The notes under the pieces: generated by a model | Databases searched by the model: none | What the model saw: the letters and a program-made list of their open reading frames with translations, nothing else | What the model was told of the DNA's origin: nothing | Translations under genes and position numbers: made by a program | NCBI GenBank assembly: GCA_045804265.1 | Contig: JBJMNK010000034.1 | Location: forward strand, 1 to 64,000 | Origin: JABFXC01 sp045804265 | GTDB lineage: Bacteria > Gemmatimonadota > Gemmatimonadetes > Gemmatimonadales > Gemmatimonadaceae | Direction of reading: 5' to 3' | DNA length: 64,000 nucleotides | In this document: positions 8,862 to 17,807 of the stretch, one piece after another | How the letters are laid out: each line of letters opens with the position of its first letter | Numbering within the stretch: position 1 is the first letter of the stretch

Positions 8862-9755
8862 CTACGCGGCGGTCTCGCGCTCGTCGGGCGGCGGGCTGAC
8901 CAGCAGCAGTGCATCGCGCTGGTAGCGGTACTCGAGCGGCGCGGTCATCTGCTCGAGCTCTCCATCGTAGGACACGTTTCCTTTCGGGCGCCGCATCTCG
9001 ATCCGGCAGTGATCGACGAGGAAGCTGTCCACCTCGTGCAGCGTCGCCTGCATCCCGCGGAAGACGGCGGCGAAGACGATCCCGAGGAGCTGCCGCGGCC
9101 CGCCGTTAGGCACGACGATCACGTGCAGCGCGTGGTGTCCGTGAGCCGTGCGCCTGCCGAACGTCCCGCGCTCGAAGTCGCGCTCCCCGACGCTGATGAA
9201 GACGAGGCAGGCGCGATAGGACTTGCTCTCCTCGGGCTCGGCCGCGTCGATGTGGACGTCGAAGCTCGGCATCCGGAAGAGCATCTGCAGCCCGGCGATG
9301 GTGCTCGCCGGCCAGTACCACATGCGCCGCTCGAGTCGCTCGCGCGTCCTCACGAACGAGACGTAGGCGCCGACGGAGCTGGTGTTGAGGAAGAGCCGCT
9401 CATTCACGTGCGCGACGTCGATCGGATGGGGAGTGCCGGTCGCGGCCAGCTCGGCGGCTTCCTTTGGTTCCACCGGAATTCCGTTGTCGTGCGCGAAATG
9501 ATTGAGCGTTCCGCCGGGAATCACGGCCAGCTCGCACTTCGTCCCGGCGAGCACCGCGGCGGCCGCGGTGATCGTTCCGTCGCCGCCGCTGACCGCGATC
9601 CGCGTTGCGCCGCCGCGTGCGAGCTGCTCGATGCGCGCCGCGAGCTCGCCCGGCTCGACCTCATGGACGGCAAAGCGCGAATCGGCGCGCAGCACCTCGA
9701 GCACCTTCTCGGCGCTGCCGCCCTTCGGATTGATCAGAATCGGGATCGTCGACAC
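8862..9755 (-). CDS. Diacylglycerol kinase-like lipid kinase (YegS/DgkB family)
   Basis: 297 residues with the DAGK catalytic-domain signature: LINPKGG at the N-terminus, the nucleotide-binding GGDGT at ~58-62 and PGGTLNHFA at ~81-89. Such enzymes phosphorylate diacylglycerol, sphingoid bases or related lipids on the inner membrane face. The C-terminus is a charged tail. GTG start; TAGCTTTG ends a few bases before it, again suggesting a leaderless transcript. A second, distinct paralogue lies at 37728. Lipid substrate unknown. Confidence 0.87.
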   Translation of the reverse strand: MSTIPILINPKGGSAEKVLEVLRADSRFAVHEVEPGELAARIEQLARGGATRIAVSGGDGTITAAAAVLAGTKCELAVIPGGTLNHFAHDNGIPVEPKEAAELAATGTPHPIDVAHVNERLFLNTSSVGAYVSFVRTRERLERRMWYWPASTIAGLQMLFRMPSFDVHIDAAEPEESKSYRACLVFISVGERDFERGTFGRRTAHGHHALHVIVVPNGGPRQLLGIVFAAVFRGMQATLHEVDSFLVDHCRIEMRRPKGNVSYDGELEQMTAPLEYRYQRDALLLVSPPPDERETAA

Positions 9756-9761
9756 GGAGCA

Positions 9762-9767
9762 AAGCTA
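9762..9767 (-). promoter_or_regulatory. -10 box of a leaderless promoter for the lipid kinase
   Basis: TAGCTT (extended TAGCTTTG, an exact match to TAnnTTTG) on the minus strand, 6 bases before the GTG start at 9755. No Shine-Dalgarno is present. Confidence 0.55.
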
Positions 9768-9860
9768 ATGGGGCGTACATGAGCACGCCCCACGACCCGC
9801 GAAGCTCACGTTCGCACGGCACGATCCCGCCGCGGCTGACCGCGGACGCCGCGCCTAACG

Positions 9861-11396
9861 CTACGAGACGAGCAGGCGGCTGATCGTGCTGTCGAGCGTC
9901 GCCAGCTCGAAGGGCTTCTGGAGGACGGGTGCCTTGACCCGGTCGATGAACGCGCGGGCGTCGGGGGAGGCAACGTCGCCGGTGGAGAAGACCATGCGGG
10001 CGACGATTCCCGGACGGTCGGTGAGAAGACGGTCGTGCAGCGCGATCCCGGAGATGCCGGGCATCTTGAGATCGGAGACGACGATCGTGTAGTCGGGGGC
10101 ATCGGGAGCGAGCAGCGCCTTCAGCGCGGCGCCGCCATCCCCGGCTTCATCCACCTGCCACCCGCGCTTGGAGAAAAAGCGCTTGAGCGCCATCCGGATG
10201 CTCGGCTCATCGTCGATGATCAGCACGCGGTGGGCGCCCGGCGATTCAGCAGACGCAGCTGCGGCCACCGCGCGCGAAGACGCGGCTTCGGTGATCGGCG
10301 CGGGAAGGGAGACGGTGAAGCGCGCACCGCTTCCCGGAATGTTCTCGGCCATCAGCGTTCCTTGATGCACTTCGATGATGCCTCGCGAAACCGCGAGTCC
10401 GAGCCCGGTGCCGACACCGGGCGGCTTGGTGGTGAAGAACGGCTCGAACAGCCGTCCGAACGCGTTAGGCGCGATCCCGGGACCATCGTCCTCGACGAGG
10501 ATCTCGACACGATTGCCGCTCGAGCGCGCGCGGAGAGTGACGTGTCCCTTGTCTCCGGCGGCCTGGGCCCCGTTGATGACGAGGTTCGTCACGACCTGCG
10601 CGATCGCGGTCGCATCGACGAGCACGTCGGGCATCGAATCGTCGATTGCCACGTGCAGCTCTCCGCCGAGCTCCTCGACCTGCGGCGCGAGCCCGCGCGC
10701 GGTGCGACGGAGCAGGTCGGCAACGTGCGTCGGCTGCCGGCGGACGGCGCCACCGCGCGCTGATGCGAGCAGGTCACGGACGATCGCGCGCGATCGCCGG
10801 GCCTGATCGCGAATCGTCGTCAGTGCCTCGGTGTCCTCGGATGGCCGCTTGTCCTGGAGCAGCGTCTCGACGAGGATGAGGATCGATGACAACGGGTTGT
10901 TCAGCTCGTGCGCGACACCGGAGATGAGCTGCCCGATCGCCGCCAGCTTCTCCGACTTGCGGAGCGCTTCCTCGGCGCGCTGGCGCTCGGTGATGTCGGT
11001 GATGAGGACGAGGCGCGCGTCGTGGCCGTCGAACTCCAGCGAGTGGCTGGTGATCTCGACGGGGAAGATCGTGCCGTCCTTCTTCTGGTGGCGCCACAGC
11101 CCGGTCTGGTGGTAGCCCCGGGGGAGGATGCGCACGCGTTCGGCGACGGCCTCCGCGTCATGGGTCGGCCTGACGTCGCGCAGCGTCCGCGCGAGGAATT
11201 CCTCTCGCGTGTAGCCGTAGTTCTCCATCGCCGCGTTGTTGACGGCGAGGAAGGCGAGCGTCTGCGTGTCGTACACCCACATCGGCACCGGATTGTTGTC
11301 GAACAACAGCCGGTAGCGCTCGGCGGCAAGCCGGGTCTCCTCGAGCGTCGAGGAAGGGGACGCGCCGAGTGGATTCGGTTGTGGGTGGTCGATCAT
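9861..11396 (-). CDS. Hybrid histidine kinase: PAS, HisKA, ATPase, receiver
   Basis: 511 residues from the ATG at 11396, preceded by a GGAG 8 bases upstream. Order: PAS sensor (~25-150), HisKA with phospho-acceptor His163 (GVAHELNNPLSS), HATPase_c (~260-370, with DDGPGIAP and GTGLGLAVS), then a C-terminal receiver with phospho-acceptor Asp442 (VSDLKMPG). No membrane segment, so a soluble sensor. The attached receiver has no output domain, so the signal must leave through another protein. The frame stays open upstream, but the added residues are Arg/Pro-rich and look non-coding. An octamer copy directly follows the stop codon. Confidence 0.88.
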   Translation of the reverse strand: MIDHPQPNPLGASPSSTLEETRLAAERYRLLFDNNPVPMWVYDTQTLAFLAVNNAAMENYGYTREEFLARTLRDVRPTHDAEAVAERVRILPRGYHQTGLWRHQKKDGTIFPVEITSHSLEFDGHDARLVLITDITERQRAEEALRKSEKLAAIGQLISGVAHELNNPLSSILILVETLLQDKRPSEDTEALTTIRDQARRSRAIVRDLLASARGGAVRRQPTHVADLLRRTARGLAPQVEELGGELHVAIDDSMPDVLVDATAIAQVVTNLVINGAQAAGDKGHVTLRARSSGNRVEILVEDDGPGIAPNAFGRLFEPFFTTKPPGVGTGLGLAVSRGIIEVHQGTLMAENIPGSGARFTVSLPAPITEAASSRAVAAAASAESPGAHRVLIIDDEPSIRMALKRFFSKRGWQVDEAGDGGAALKALLAPDAPDYTIVVSDLKMPGISGIALHDRLLTDRPGIVARMVFSTGDVASPDARAFIDRVKAPVLQKPFELATLDSTISRLLVS

Positions 11397-11485
11397 GAGC
11401 TCCGCGGATTTCCGGGCGACAGTCGCCCGGGGAATGACGATCAGGCGCGGGCCGCGTTTCCCCGGAGGTTGGAGTGCTCTAACGA

Positions 11486-11516
11486 ACGCGGGGCCCGGTG
11501 ATCCGGGCCCCGCGTT
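11486..11516 (-). terminator. Hairpin terminator downstream of the sigma factor gene
   Basis: A near-perfect 14-bp G+C-rich stem with a 3-base loop lies between the sigma factor stop (11555) and the hybrid kinase start. There is no long U-run, so termination strength is uncertain. The octamer copy at 11533-11540 lies between the stop codon and this hairpin. Confidence 0.6.
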
Positions 11517-11554
11517 CAATCGGCGATCGGCTGCCTAACGGTACGACGTCGGGC

Positions 11555-12448
11555 TCAGGCGGCGGTCCAGAAGCCGGCCAGGGCGCGGCCATCGGGCGAC
11601 TCGCGCAGCTTCTCGAAGGCGCGCTCGCGAATCTGCCGGATCCGCTCGCGGGTGACGCCCATCAGCGCGCCGATGCGCTCGAGCGTCATCGCCTCGGATC
11701 CTTCTTCGAGGCCGTAGTAGAGGTAGAGGATCTTCCGCTCGCGCGGCGTGAGGTAGCGGGTGAAGACGCGATCGATGAACTCGCGCATCAGCTTGCCGTC
11801 GGTGTCCTCCTCTATCTCGACGCCATCCTGGCCGGCGAAGCGCTCGCCTAACGTCGAGGCCTCGCGATCGGAGCGGTCGACCGGCGCGTCGAGGGAGATC
11901 TCGGTCGCCGACATCTGCTTGGAGGAGCGGACCTGCTCGGGCGTCTCGTCGAGGAGGCGGCCAAGCTCTGCTTCGGTGGGATCGCGCTTGAGAACCTGGG
12001 CGAGGACGGTCTCGGCGCGCGCGAGCCTGATGAGCTGCGAATTCTGGTTGAGCGGGATGCGGACTGACCGCGTCTGCTCGGCGAGTGCCTTGAGGACCGC
12101 CTGGCGCACCCACCATACCGCATAGGAGATGAACTTCACTCCCTGATCCGGATCGAACTTCCGGACCGCCTTGAGGAGTCCCTCGTTCCCGATTGCGACC
12201 AGTTCGCTGAGATCGAGTCCGTGTCCCTGGTACTTCTTCACGTAGGAGATGACGAAGCGGAGGTTCGCAGTTACGAGACGCTCGGCGGCTTCGGTGTCAC
12301 CTTTCTGCGCCCGCCTGGCGAGGCGGCGCTCCTCTTCGGCCGAGCCGATGAGAGGAAGTTTCTGGATGTCGTGAAGGTACTGATCGAACGCGGAGGAGGG
12401 AGATGAGCGGAAATAACCCTTCGACCTGGTCTCGGTCACTTGCTCCAT
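11555..12448 (-). CDS. Primary-type RNA polymerase sigma factor (short RpoD/SigA)
   Basis: 297 residues with sigma-70 regions 1.2 (FDQYLHDIQKLPLI), 2.1-2.4 (NLRFVISYVKKYQ to FISYAVWWVRQA), 3 and 4 (LTPRERKILYLYYG, then the HTH GVTRERIRQIRERAFEKLR). It lacks region 1.1 and the large insert, and has RSVRIPLNQN after region 2.4. This is the compact layout of Bacteroidetes-type primary sigma factors, which recognise TAnnTTTG -10 boxes. It may be the housekeeping sigma factor or a close group 2 relative. AAGGAG lies 6 bases before the ATG, with a good promoter at 12519-12547. Confidence 0.92.
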   Translation of the reverse strand: MEQVTETRSKGYFRSSPSSAFDQYLHDIQKLPLIGSAEEERRLARRAQKGDTEAAERLVTANLRFVISYVKKYQGHGLDLSELVAIGNEGLLKAVRKFDPDQGVKFISYAVWWVRQAVLKALAEQTRSVRIPLNQNSQLIRLARAETVLAQVLKRDPTEAELGRLLDETPEQVRSSKQMSATEISLDAPVDRSDREASTLGERFAGQDGVEIEEDTDGKLMREFIDRVFTRYLTPRERKILYLYYGLEEGSEAMTLERIGALMGVTRERIRQIRERAFEKLRESPDGRALAGFWTAA

Positions 12449-12518
12449 ACACGCTCCTTAACCACAGTGGAGTGGACGGGGCACATAGTGTGGCCCGTCG
12501 AGTCCTGGCAGGACGGCC

Positions 12519-12547
12519 ACGATAATGAACGGGCCATGAACGGTCAA
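12519..12547 (-). promoter_or_regulatory. Promoter of the sigma factor gene
   Basis: On the minus strand TTGACC (12547-12542) and TATCGT (12524-12519) are spaced by 17 bases, a near-consensus sigma-70 promoter about 70 bases upstream of the ATG. Confidence 0.6.
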
Positions 12548-12580
12548 CAAAAAAAATTCCGGCCCGTGTTTCGGCCGGTT
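12548..12580 (-). terminator. Terminator of the small membrane protein gene
   Basis: A 6-bp stem (12559-12564 with 12573-12578) is followed on the minus strand by AA and a run of seven or more T. It ends the transcript of the upstream minus-strand gene at 12746 just before the sigma factor promoter. A TTTT run on the other side could make it bidirectional. Confidence 0.6.
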
Positions 12581-12634
12581 TTCGGGGGGGGACGCCCTTC
12601 TCGCCCGCCGTTCGGACTTCTGTGGTAATCGGCG

Positions 12635-12726
12635 GTGAGCGATAAGCATCAAGCAGTGAGCGGACGGCGCAACCGCAATGCGTTACGGTGACGCCGTCCG
12701 CTGACTGCTCACAGCTTATCGCTGAC
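12635..12726. repeat. Long imperfect palindrome (family E)
   Basis: Two 35-base arms (12635-12669 and 12692-12726), about 80% complementary, around a 22-base centre. The arms carry GCGATAAGC and GAGCGGACGGCG. In RNA this would form a long hairpin. It looks like a REP-type intergenic repeat, but no second copy was found in the window. Confidence 0.8.
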
Positions 12727-12745
12727 AGCCGGCCGTGCGAGGGCG

Positions 12746-12934
12746 CTACCTCGATGGCGGTACCTGCGGGTCACGCGGCTTGGTCCTGTTCGTGGCCATG
12801 AGGATGCCGAGGCCGATCGCGACGATGACACCGACGCCGATCCACATTGGCGGGGCGCCGACGAGATACGCGCCGATCGCGAGCCCGATCACGAGGATGA
12901 AAAAGCCGATCAGGTACGTCGTGAAGGATGACAT
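12746..12934 (-). CDS. Small two-helix membrane protein
   Basis: A 62-residue protein with two hydrophobic segments (about residues 7-26 and 31-48) joined by a short AYLVGAPPMW loop, ending in a polar Pro/Arg tail. No recognised family. It lies alone upstream of a terminator and a hairpin repeat. Predicted inner-membrane protein; function unknown. Confidence 0.65.
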   Translation of the reverse strand: MSSFTTYLIGFFILVIGLAIGAYLVGAPPMWIGVGVIVAIGLGILMATNRTKPRDPQVPPSR

Positions 12935-13146
12935 GTTGGAGTCCCGGTAGGGGTGGGTGCTGGCGAGCGGGGCAAGTAGAGGGCCACTCGGCGGTCCGTT
13001 TTCCCGGTCGAAGGTCGAAGCGCTTTCATCGGGGCGTTATCTGTCCCGTCGTAACATCGTCGCAGATGCCGGCGTGCCGCCGAGCATCTGCCGGCCGCAG
13101 ATTCCCCCATCGCTGCTGGCGGATCGTCCCTATTAGGAGGTTTTCG

Positions 13147-13758
13147 ATGTCAGGCAAGAGAATGGAAGTTCTCGTGGCGCTCGTCGTCGCGGGTGCGACG
13201 TTCGCGGTCGCAGCCCCCGCGGGCGCGCAGGCTGCGAGCTCGCACCCGGCGATGGCGAAGAAGGCCCCTGCGCAGCAGGCGACGATGAAGGTGAAGGAGT
13301 CGACGGCCGGGCTCGCGGCGCAGGCGACGGTGAGCGCCGACTCGGCGCAGAAGCTCGCATTGGCGCAGGTCCCGCGTGGCCGCGTCCGCGAGGCGGAGCT
13401 GGAGCAGTCGAACGGGACGCTGGTCTACTCGTACGACATCAAGGCCGCGGGCAAGTCGGGCGTCGATGAAGTGCTGATCGACGCGAAGACGGGCGCGCTG
13501 GTCTCGAAGACGCACGAGAGCCCGAAGGCCGAAGCCAAGGAAAAGGCGGCCGAGAGCAAGTCGAGCCAGGCAGCGAAGCCGGCGTCAGCGAAGTCGTCGA
13601 CGTCAGCGAAGTCGGGCACGGCCAAGTCGACGGCAGCGAAGTCGACGTCGAGCAAGTCGTACTCGGCGAAGTCGGGTACGTCGGCCTCGACCTCGGCGAA
13701 GCCGATGTCGGGTGCCTCGAGCTCGTCGACGCCGAAGGACAGCACGAAGAAGCCCTGA
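13147..13758 (+). CDS. Secreted PepSY-domain protein with a Ser/Ala/Lys-rich tail
   Basis: 203 residues from the ATG at 13147, with a perfect AGGAGG 6 bases upstream. A signal peptide (to about residue 29, PAGAQA) is followed by one PepSY module (~55-120) containing the motif YSYDIKAAGKSGVDEVLIDAKTG. From residue ~125 the sequence is almost only Ala, Lys, Ser and Thr in repeats of the type SAKSGTAKST, ending in TPKDSTKKP. PepSY proteins bind or inhibit peptidases or act in the envelope. The basic, disordered tail could bind anionic cell-wall or outer-membrane polymers; that is inference. Confidence 0.82.
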   Translation: MSGKRMEVLVALVVAGATFAVAAPAGAQAASSHPAMAKKAPAQQATMKVKESTAGLAAQATVSADSAQKLALAQVPRGRVREAELEQSNGTLVYSYDIKAAGKSGVDEVLIDAKTGALVSKTHESPKAEAKEKAAESKSSQAAKPASAKSSTSAKSGTAKSTAAKSTSSKSYSAKSGTSASTSAKPMSGASSSSTPKDSTKKP

Positions 13759-13784
13759 TCGGCCGGAAGCCGCGACCGTTAGGC

Positions 13785-13819
13785 AGCCCCGGCGGAGGTC
13801 ACCCTCCGCCGGGGCTTTT
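13785..13819 (+). terminator. Strong intrinsic terminator, also at the end of the convergent gene
   Basis: Perfect 14-bp stem (13785-13798 with 13803-13816), 4-base loop and a T-run (13816-13819). The octamer copy at 13777-13784 abuts the left arm. The stop codon of the convergent glycosyltransferase gene lies within the loop. Confidence 0.9.
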
Positions 13820-15349
13820 CCGTGGCGGCCATGTGCCGCGCCAACCGCTGAAGACCCAGAGGCGGCGGACCGCGACGGTGTCCGCGCCGCGGGTCAGCGC
13901 AACGCTCGCGGCGCGGCGACCGCTATCGAAGTGCGTGGCGAGGGTGCGCGACACGTCAGCCTCCGCGATCCCGGTGTCGAGGGCGACGATCATCGCGTCA
14001 CCCCGGCGTGCGACGGCGGCGAACGAGGGCCACAGGTCGTACTGGTTGCGCCGCCCGCCGAGGTTGAGCGCGAAGACGCGAGGGTTGCCCGGTATGGTGA
14101 ACGCGAGCTCCGCCGCGTCCTGATAGCGATCGGCCGCGAACCAGATGGTCCCGCCTGTGGCGATGGATGCGCGCTGCAGCGAATCTGCTGACATCGCCAG
14201 TGTGCTCCAGCCGTAGGCTCGCGCAACCGGGTCGCGCCGGGCGGGAATCGGCAGCACGGGTGCAACGAGCTGCGCAAGGGCGGCGGCGACAAGTGCAGCG
14301 CCGATCGCGGCAGCCGCGCGCCACCAGCGCATCAGCACCGGGACAGAAGCGGCAGCGACGAGCGGAATCAGGGCGACGAACGCAGGAGCCGGCCAGTTGG
14401 CTTCGACCGGACGGCGCAACGCGCTGTACACGAAGAACGCGAAGACGATTGCACCGACAATAGCCAGCAGGAACTCCGTGTCAGCGACGTCGCGCCTCGC
14501 GTCCGTCTGCCGGCGACGAAGCACGTGCCACGCAGACGCGATCGCGAGGAGGAAGATCCCCGGTGAGAGCAACCCCGCCTGGCTTCCGATCAACGAGAGC
14601 TCACGCGAGAGCACCGTGCCGCGCGTGGGAGTTCCCAACCCGTGCGAGAGCTGGAAGCGCACCGCGAGCCAGTCATGCCGGGCATTCCACCAGATCACCG
14701 GAGTCGCAACGAGCACGGTGCAGATCACGGCGAGCCACGGGCCGGCGCTGCGAAGCTGCCGCCGCAGTGAAGGGCGCGCGAGCAGTGCGACGCCGCAGGC
14801 CGCGCCGACGATGCCGACGGTCAGCTTGGAGAGCAGTCCGCCACCGAATGCGATCCCCGCGGCCAGCCACCAGACCGTCGAATCGCGCGTCCCCGCCGGG
14901 TGCTCGAGCGCGCGTACGATGCAGAGCAGCGCCGTCGCGATCGCCAGCAGCGCGGGGGCATCGGTCGTGGCGATCGCCAGCCCGACCGAGACGAGCGGCG
15001 TGCAGAGGAGGAGAATCGCCGCTCGCAGTGCTGCGTCTTCGCCACCAAGCCGCCGCGCGATCGCGACGACGCCCGCGATCGCCCCGGTCCCGGCGAGCAG
15101 CGTCCCGAGGCGGACGCCTAACGGTGTCGCCCCGAGCAGGCTGGTACCAGCGGCGATGAGCCAGGCGACGGCGGGCGGATGATCGAAGTACCCGGCTGCG
15201 AGGTGGCGCGACCACTCCCAGTAGTACGCCTCGTCAGGGAGGAGGGGCGAGCGCGCGGCGATGAGCGCGCGGATGACGAGCCCGGCGCCGATTGCCCAGA
15301 GCGTCAGGCGGCGAGCACTCGCTGGGTCTCGGCGCGACGAACCGTTCAC
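13799..15349 (-). CDS. Glycosyltransferase family 39-type membrane protein
   Basis: About 516 residues from a GTG at 15349, 10 bases after the upstream kinase stop. The N-terminal loop has the catalytic acidic motif PDEAYYWEWSRHL followed by YFDHPP, typical of PMT/ArnT-like glycosyltransferases. These transfer sugars from polyprenyl-phosphate donors to lipid or protein at the periplasmic face. Around ten membrane helices are visible, then a soluble C-terminal domain of ~130 residues. The frame continues into the kinase gene, but that extension is antiphase. Acceptor unknown. Confidence 0.82.
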   Translation of the reverse strand: MNGSSRRDPASARRLTLWAIGAGLVIRALIAARSPLLPDEAYYWEWSRHLAAGYFDHPPAVAWLIAAGTSLLGATPLGVRLGTLLAGTGAIAGVVAIARRLGGEDAALRAAILLLCTPLVSVGLAIATTDAPALLAIATALLCIVRALEHPAGTRDSTVWWLAAGIAFGGGLLSKLTVGIVGAACGVALLARPSLRRQLRSAGPWLAVICTVLVATPVIWWNARHDWLAVRFQLSHGLGTPTRGTVLSRELSLIGSQAGLLSPGIFLLAIASAWHVLRRRQTDARRDVADTEFLLAIVGAIVFAFFVYSALRRPVEANWPAPAFVALIPLVAAASVPVLMRWWRAAAAIGAALVAAALAQLVAPVLPIPARRDPVARAYGWSTLAMSADSLQRASIATGGTIWFAADRYQDAAELAFTIPGNPRVFALNLGGRRNQYDLWPSFAAVARRGDAMIVALDTGIAEADVSRTLATHFDSGRRAASVALTRGADTVAVRRLWVFSGWRGTWPPRKSPGGG

Positions 15350-15359
15350 GCGCGACGAG

Positions 15360-16883
15360 CTAACCGTGGCCTGACATGAACGGCTGATCGTGCCACGCGC
15401 GAGCTCCGGCGCGCGGGAGGACGACCTCGAAGCAGCTCCCCGCGCTCGTGGTCTCGACGAGGTCGAGCGTGCCGCCGTGAGACTCGGCGATCCAGCGCCC
15501 AATCGCCAGGCCGAGACCGGCGCCGCCGGACTCGGACGTCGCTTCACGTCCGCGCGCGGCATCGACGCGGTAGAATCGCTCGAAGACGTGGGCGCGGGCG
15601 TCCTCGGGGATGCCGGGTCCCGTGTCGCTGACGGTGATGCGATAGGCCCACGCGTCACGGTGCAGCGCGATGGTGACTGTCGCGCCGGCGGGTGAATGCT
15701 TGATCGCGTTGTCGAGCAGGTTCATGACGAGGGAGCGGATCAGCTCCTCGTCGGCTTCGATCGGCCAGTCATCCTCGGGATCGGAGGCGGCATCGCTGAT
15801 GATGCTTGGCGACGGCGGGTCGAAGCGGACCGTGGTGCCGCGCGCGGCGCCGAGTGCGCGGGCGGCGCGGACACATTCGCTCACCAGCTCGTCGAGGTAG
15901 AACTCACGCCGCTGCAGCGGGCGCTGGCCGGCGTCGGCGCGCGCGAGCAGGAAGAGGTCACCGACTATCCGCGACAGACGCCGACCCTCGTCGCGAAGCG
16001 CCTGCAGCGCGCTGCGATACTCGGCATCGGGTCGATGTGCCTGCGAGAGCGCGATGTCCGCTTCGCCGAGCATCACGGCCACCGGCGTGCGAAGCTCGTG
16101 CGAGGCGTCGGCCATGAATCGCCGCTGCTGGTCGAACGCGGTGTCGAGGCGCGCGAGAAGCTCGTTGAAGGTGCTCGCCAGTCGCCCGAGCTCATCGTTG
16201 GGATTGGCGACGGGAAGTCGTTCGTGCAGGCTGGTCGCGCCAATGTCGGCGGCGCGCTCGCTCATCGCGACGACGGGTGCGAGGCTGCGGCGGGCGAGCG
16301 CATAGCCGCCTCCCCAGGCGAGGACGAGCCCGACGATGATCGCGACGATGAAGCCGGCGCGGACCTCCTCGAGCAGCTCGGTCTGGTCGGCGAGCGAGGC
16401 GACGGCGACGACGACGAGGAAGTTGCGGGATGCTCCCGTGCGCGCCGCGTACATGCGCATTCCGCCCTCAGCGTTAGGCAGCGTGACGAAGCGCGGACCG
16501 GCGGCGACGAGCAGGGGAGCGATCGACGCGCGCACCGCGGCGAAATCGACCATCGCACCGGCGCGATTCCCGGCCGCGGCCGAGTCGGCGGGGAGGTCCG
16601 ACGCGACGAGCCGGCCCTTCGAGTCATAGACGAGGAAGCCGAGATCGCGGAGGTGGAATTCGGAGAGCGTCGCCTGTGCGCTCGTCGAGTCGCTGACGTC
16701 GGAGATCTCGTCGGCGTGGAGGTCGTCGCTGAGCGCGGCGACCGATTCCTCGAGGTACGCGTCCGTCCGGCGGGTGATCGTGCGGCTGAGCATCCCGTAC
16801 GACAGCGACGCGAAGGTCACCAGCAACGCCGCGAGGACCGAGGTGTGCCAGAGGGCGAGTCGTCCGCGGACGCTGTCGATCAT
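15360..16883 (-). CDS. Membrane sensor histidine kinase with HAMP domain
   Basis: 507 residues: a transmembrane helix (~11-31), a periplasmic sensor (~32-175), a second helix (~178-200), HAMP (~200-250), HisKA with His262 (FMADASHELRTPVA) and HATPase_c with SDTGPGIPED and GGAGLGLAIG. It starts 10 bases after the OmpR-type regulator at 16894 and is its cognate kinase. The layout resembles heavy-metal or envelope-stress sensors, but the signal is unknown. The downstream glycosyltransferase may be co-transcribed. Confidence 0.92.
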   Translation of the reverse strand: MIDSVRGRLALWHTSVLAALLVTFASLSYGMLSRTITRRTDAYLEESVAALSDDLHADEISDVSDSTSAQATLSEFHLRDLGFLVYDSKGRLVASDLPADSAAAGNRAGAMVDFAAVRASIAPLLVAAGPRFVTLPNAEGGMRMYAARTGASRNFLVVVAVASLADQTELLEEVRAGFIVAIIVGLVLAWGGGYALARRSLAPVVAMSERAADIGATSLHERLPVANPNDELGRLASTFNELLARLDTAFDQQRRFMADASHELRTPVAVMLGEADIALSQAHRPDAEYRSALQALRDEGRRLSRIVGDLFLLARADAGQRPLQRREFYLDELVSECVRAARALGAARGTTVRFDPPSPSIISDAASDPEDDWPIEADEELIRSLVMNLLDNAIKHSPAGATVTIALHRDAWAYRITVSDTGPGIPEDARAHVFERFYRVDAARGREATSESGGAGLGLAIGRWIAESHGGTLDLVETTSAGSCFEVVLPRAGARAWHDQPFMSGHG

Positions 16884-16893
16884 GCGTGGATGC

Positions 16894-17574
16894 TCATCCG
16901 TCCTCGCCGATCGCGCTCAGCATGTAGCCGGCGCCGCGCCGCGTGTGAATCAGCGGGGCGCGATCGCCATCCACCTTGCGGCGGAGCCGCCCGATGTAGA
17001 CCTCGATTGCGTTGGAGAACGGATCGTGGTTGTCGTCCCACACGTGCGCGCAGATGTCGGCGCGGCCGACGACGCGTCCTGCGTTCTGCGCGAGATACTC
17101 GAGCAGGGCGTATTCCTTCGTGGTCAGCGCGATCTGGCGTCCGCCGCGGCGCGCGACCTGGCCGCGCGTGTCGACCACGAGGTCACCGATGGTGATCTCG
17201 ACCGGGCGCACCTCGCGTGCGCGTCGCAGCAGCGCGCGCATCCGCGCGAGCAGCTCACTGAAGTCGAAGGGCTTGGCGAGGTAGTCGTCCGCACCGGCGT
17301 CGAGGCCGGCGATCCGGTCGCTGACCGCGTCGCGCGCGGTGAGCATGAGCACCGGCATCGTCAGCCCGCGGCGGCGGAGCTCACGACAGACGTCGAAGCC
17401 ATCGCGTCCCGGCATCAGGACATCGAGGATCACGATGTCGTACTCGTTGACCGCAAGCTGGTAGACCGCGGCGTCGCCGTCGGACGCGACATCCACGGCA
17501 TAGGCGTGCTCGCGGAGTCCCTTCGCCAGCATCGCGCTGAGATAAACGTCGTCTTCAGCGAGCAGTACGCGCAC
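16894..17574 (-). CDS. OmpR/PhoB-family response regulator
   Basis: 226 residues: receiver with acidic pocket Glu7/Asp8/Asp9, phospho-acceptor Asp51 (VILDVLMPG) and conserved Lys in DYLAKPFDF; then a winged-helix DNA-binding domain (LTTKEYALLEYL, VYIGRLRRKVD, RRGAGYML). It controls transcription for the kinase encoded just downstream. GTG start with GAGG 6 bases upstream; TATGTT about 31 bases upstream (17606-17611) may be the -10 box. Confidence 0.93.
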   Translation of the reverse strand: MRVLLAEDDVYLSAMLAKGLREHAYAVDVASDGDAAVYQLAVNEYDIVILDVLMPGRDGFDVCRELRRRGLTMPVLMLTARDAVSDRIAGLDAGADDYLAKPFDFSELLARMRALLRRAREVRPVEITIGDLVVDTRGQVARRGGRQIALTTKEYALLEYLAQNAGRVVGRADICAHVWDDNHDPFSNAIEVYIGRLRRKVDGDRAPLIHTRRGAGYMLSAIGEDG

Positions 17575-17807
17575 GTCGACCTCGGTTGGTTGTCGGGAAT
17601 GTCAGCGAACATACCCCGCCGCGCAACGCCGGGTTCATCACCTTTCGCTGCATGTCGTGGCGCGTCCGGTACAACCTGACAGAGATGCCGGCTGCCGTTA
17701 TGCACCGTTTAGCAAGACGCTGCTAACTCGAGACGGTGCGCGCGAGTGGGTGGCGCGCCTGGCGTCGGCGGTGACACCGGCGCTTCCCATGCGATGGAGG
17801 GAGGTCG

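Noticed and set aside
15350..15658. A 103-residue N-terminal extension of the glycosyltransferase
   Set aside because: It overlaps the end of the histidine kinase in another frame and is Ser/Arg-rich; the first membrane helix begins soon after the GTG at 15349.
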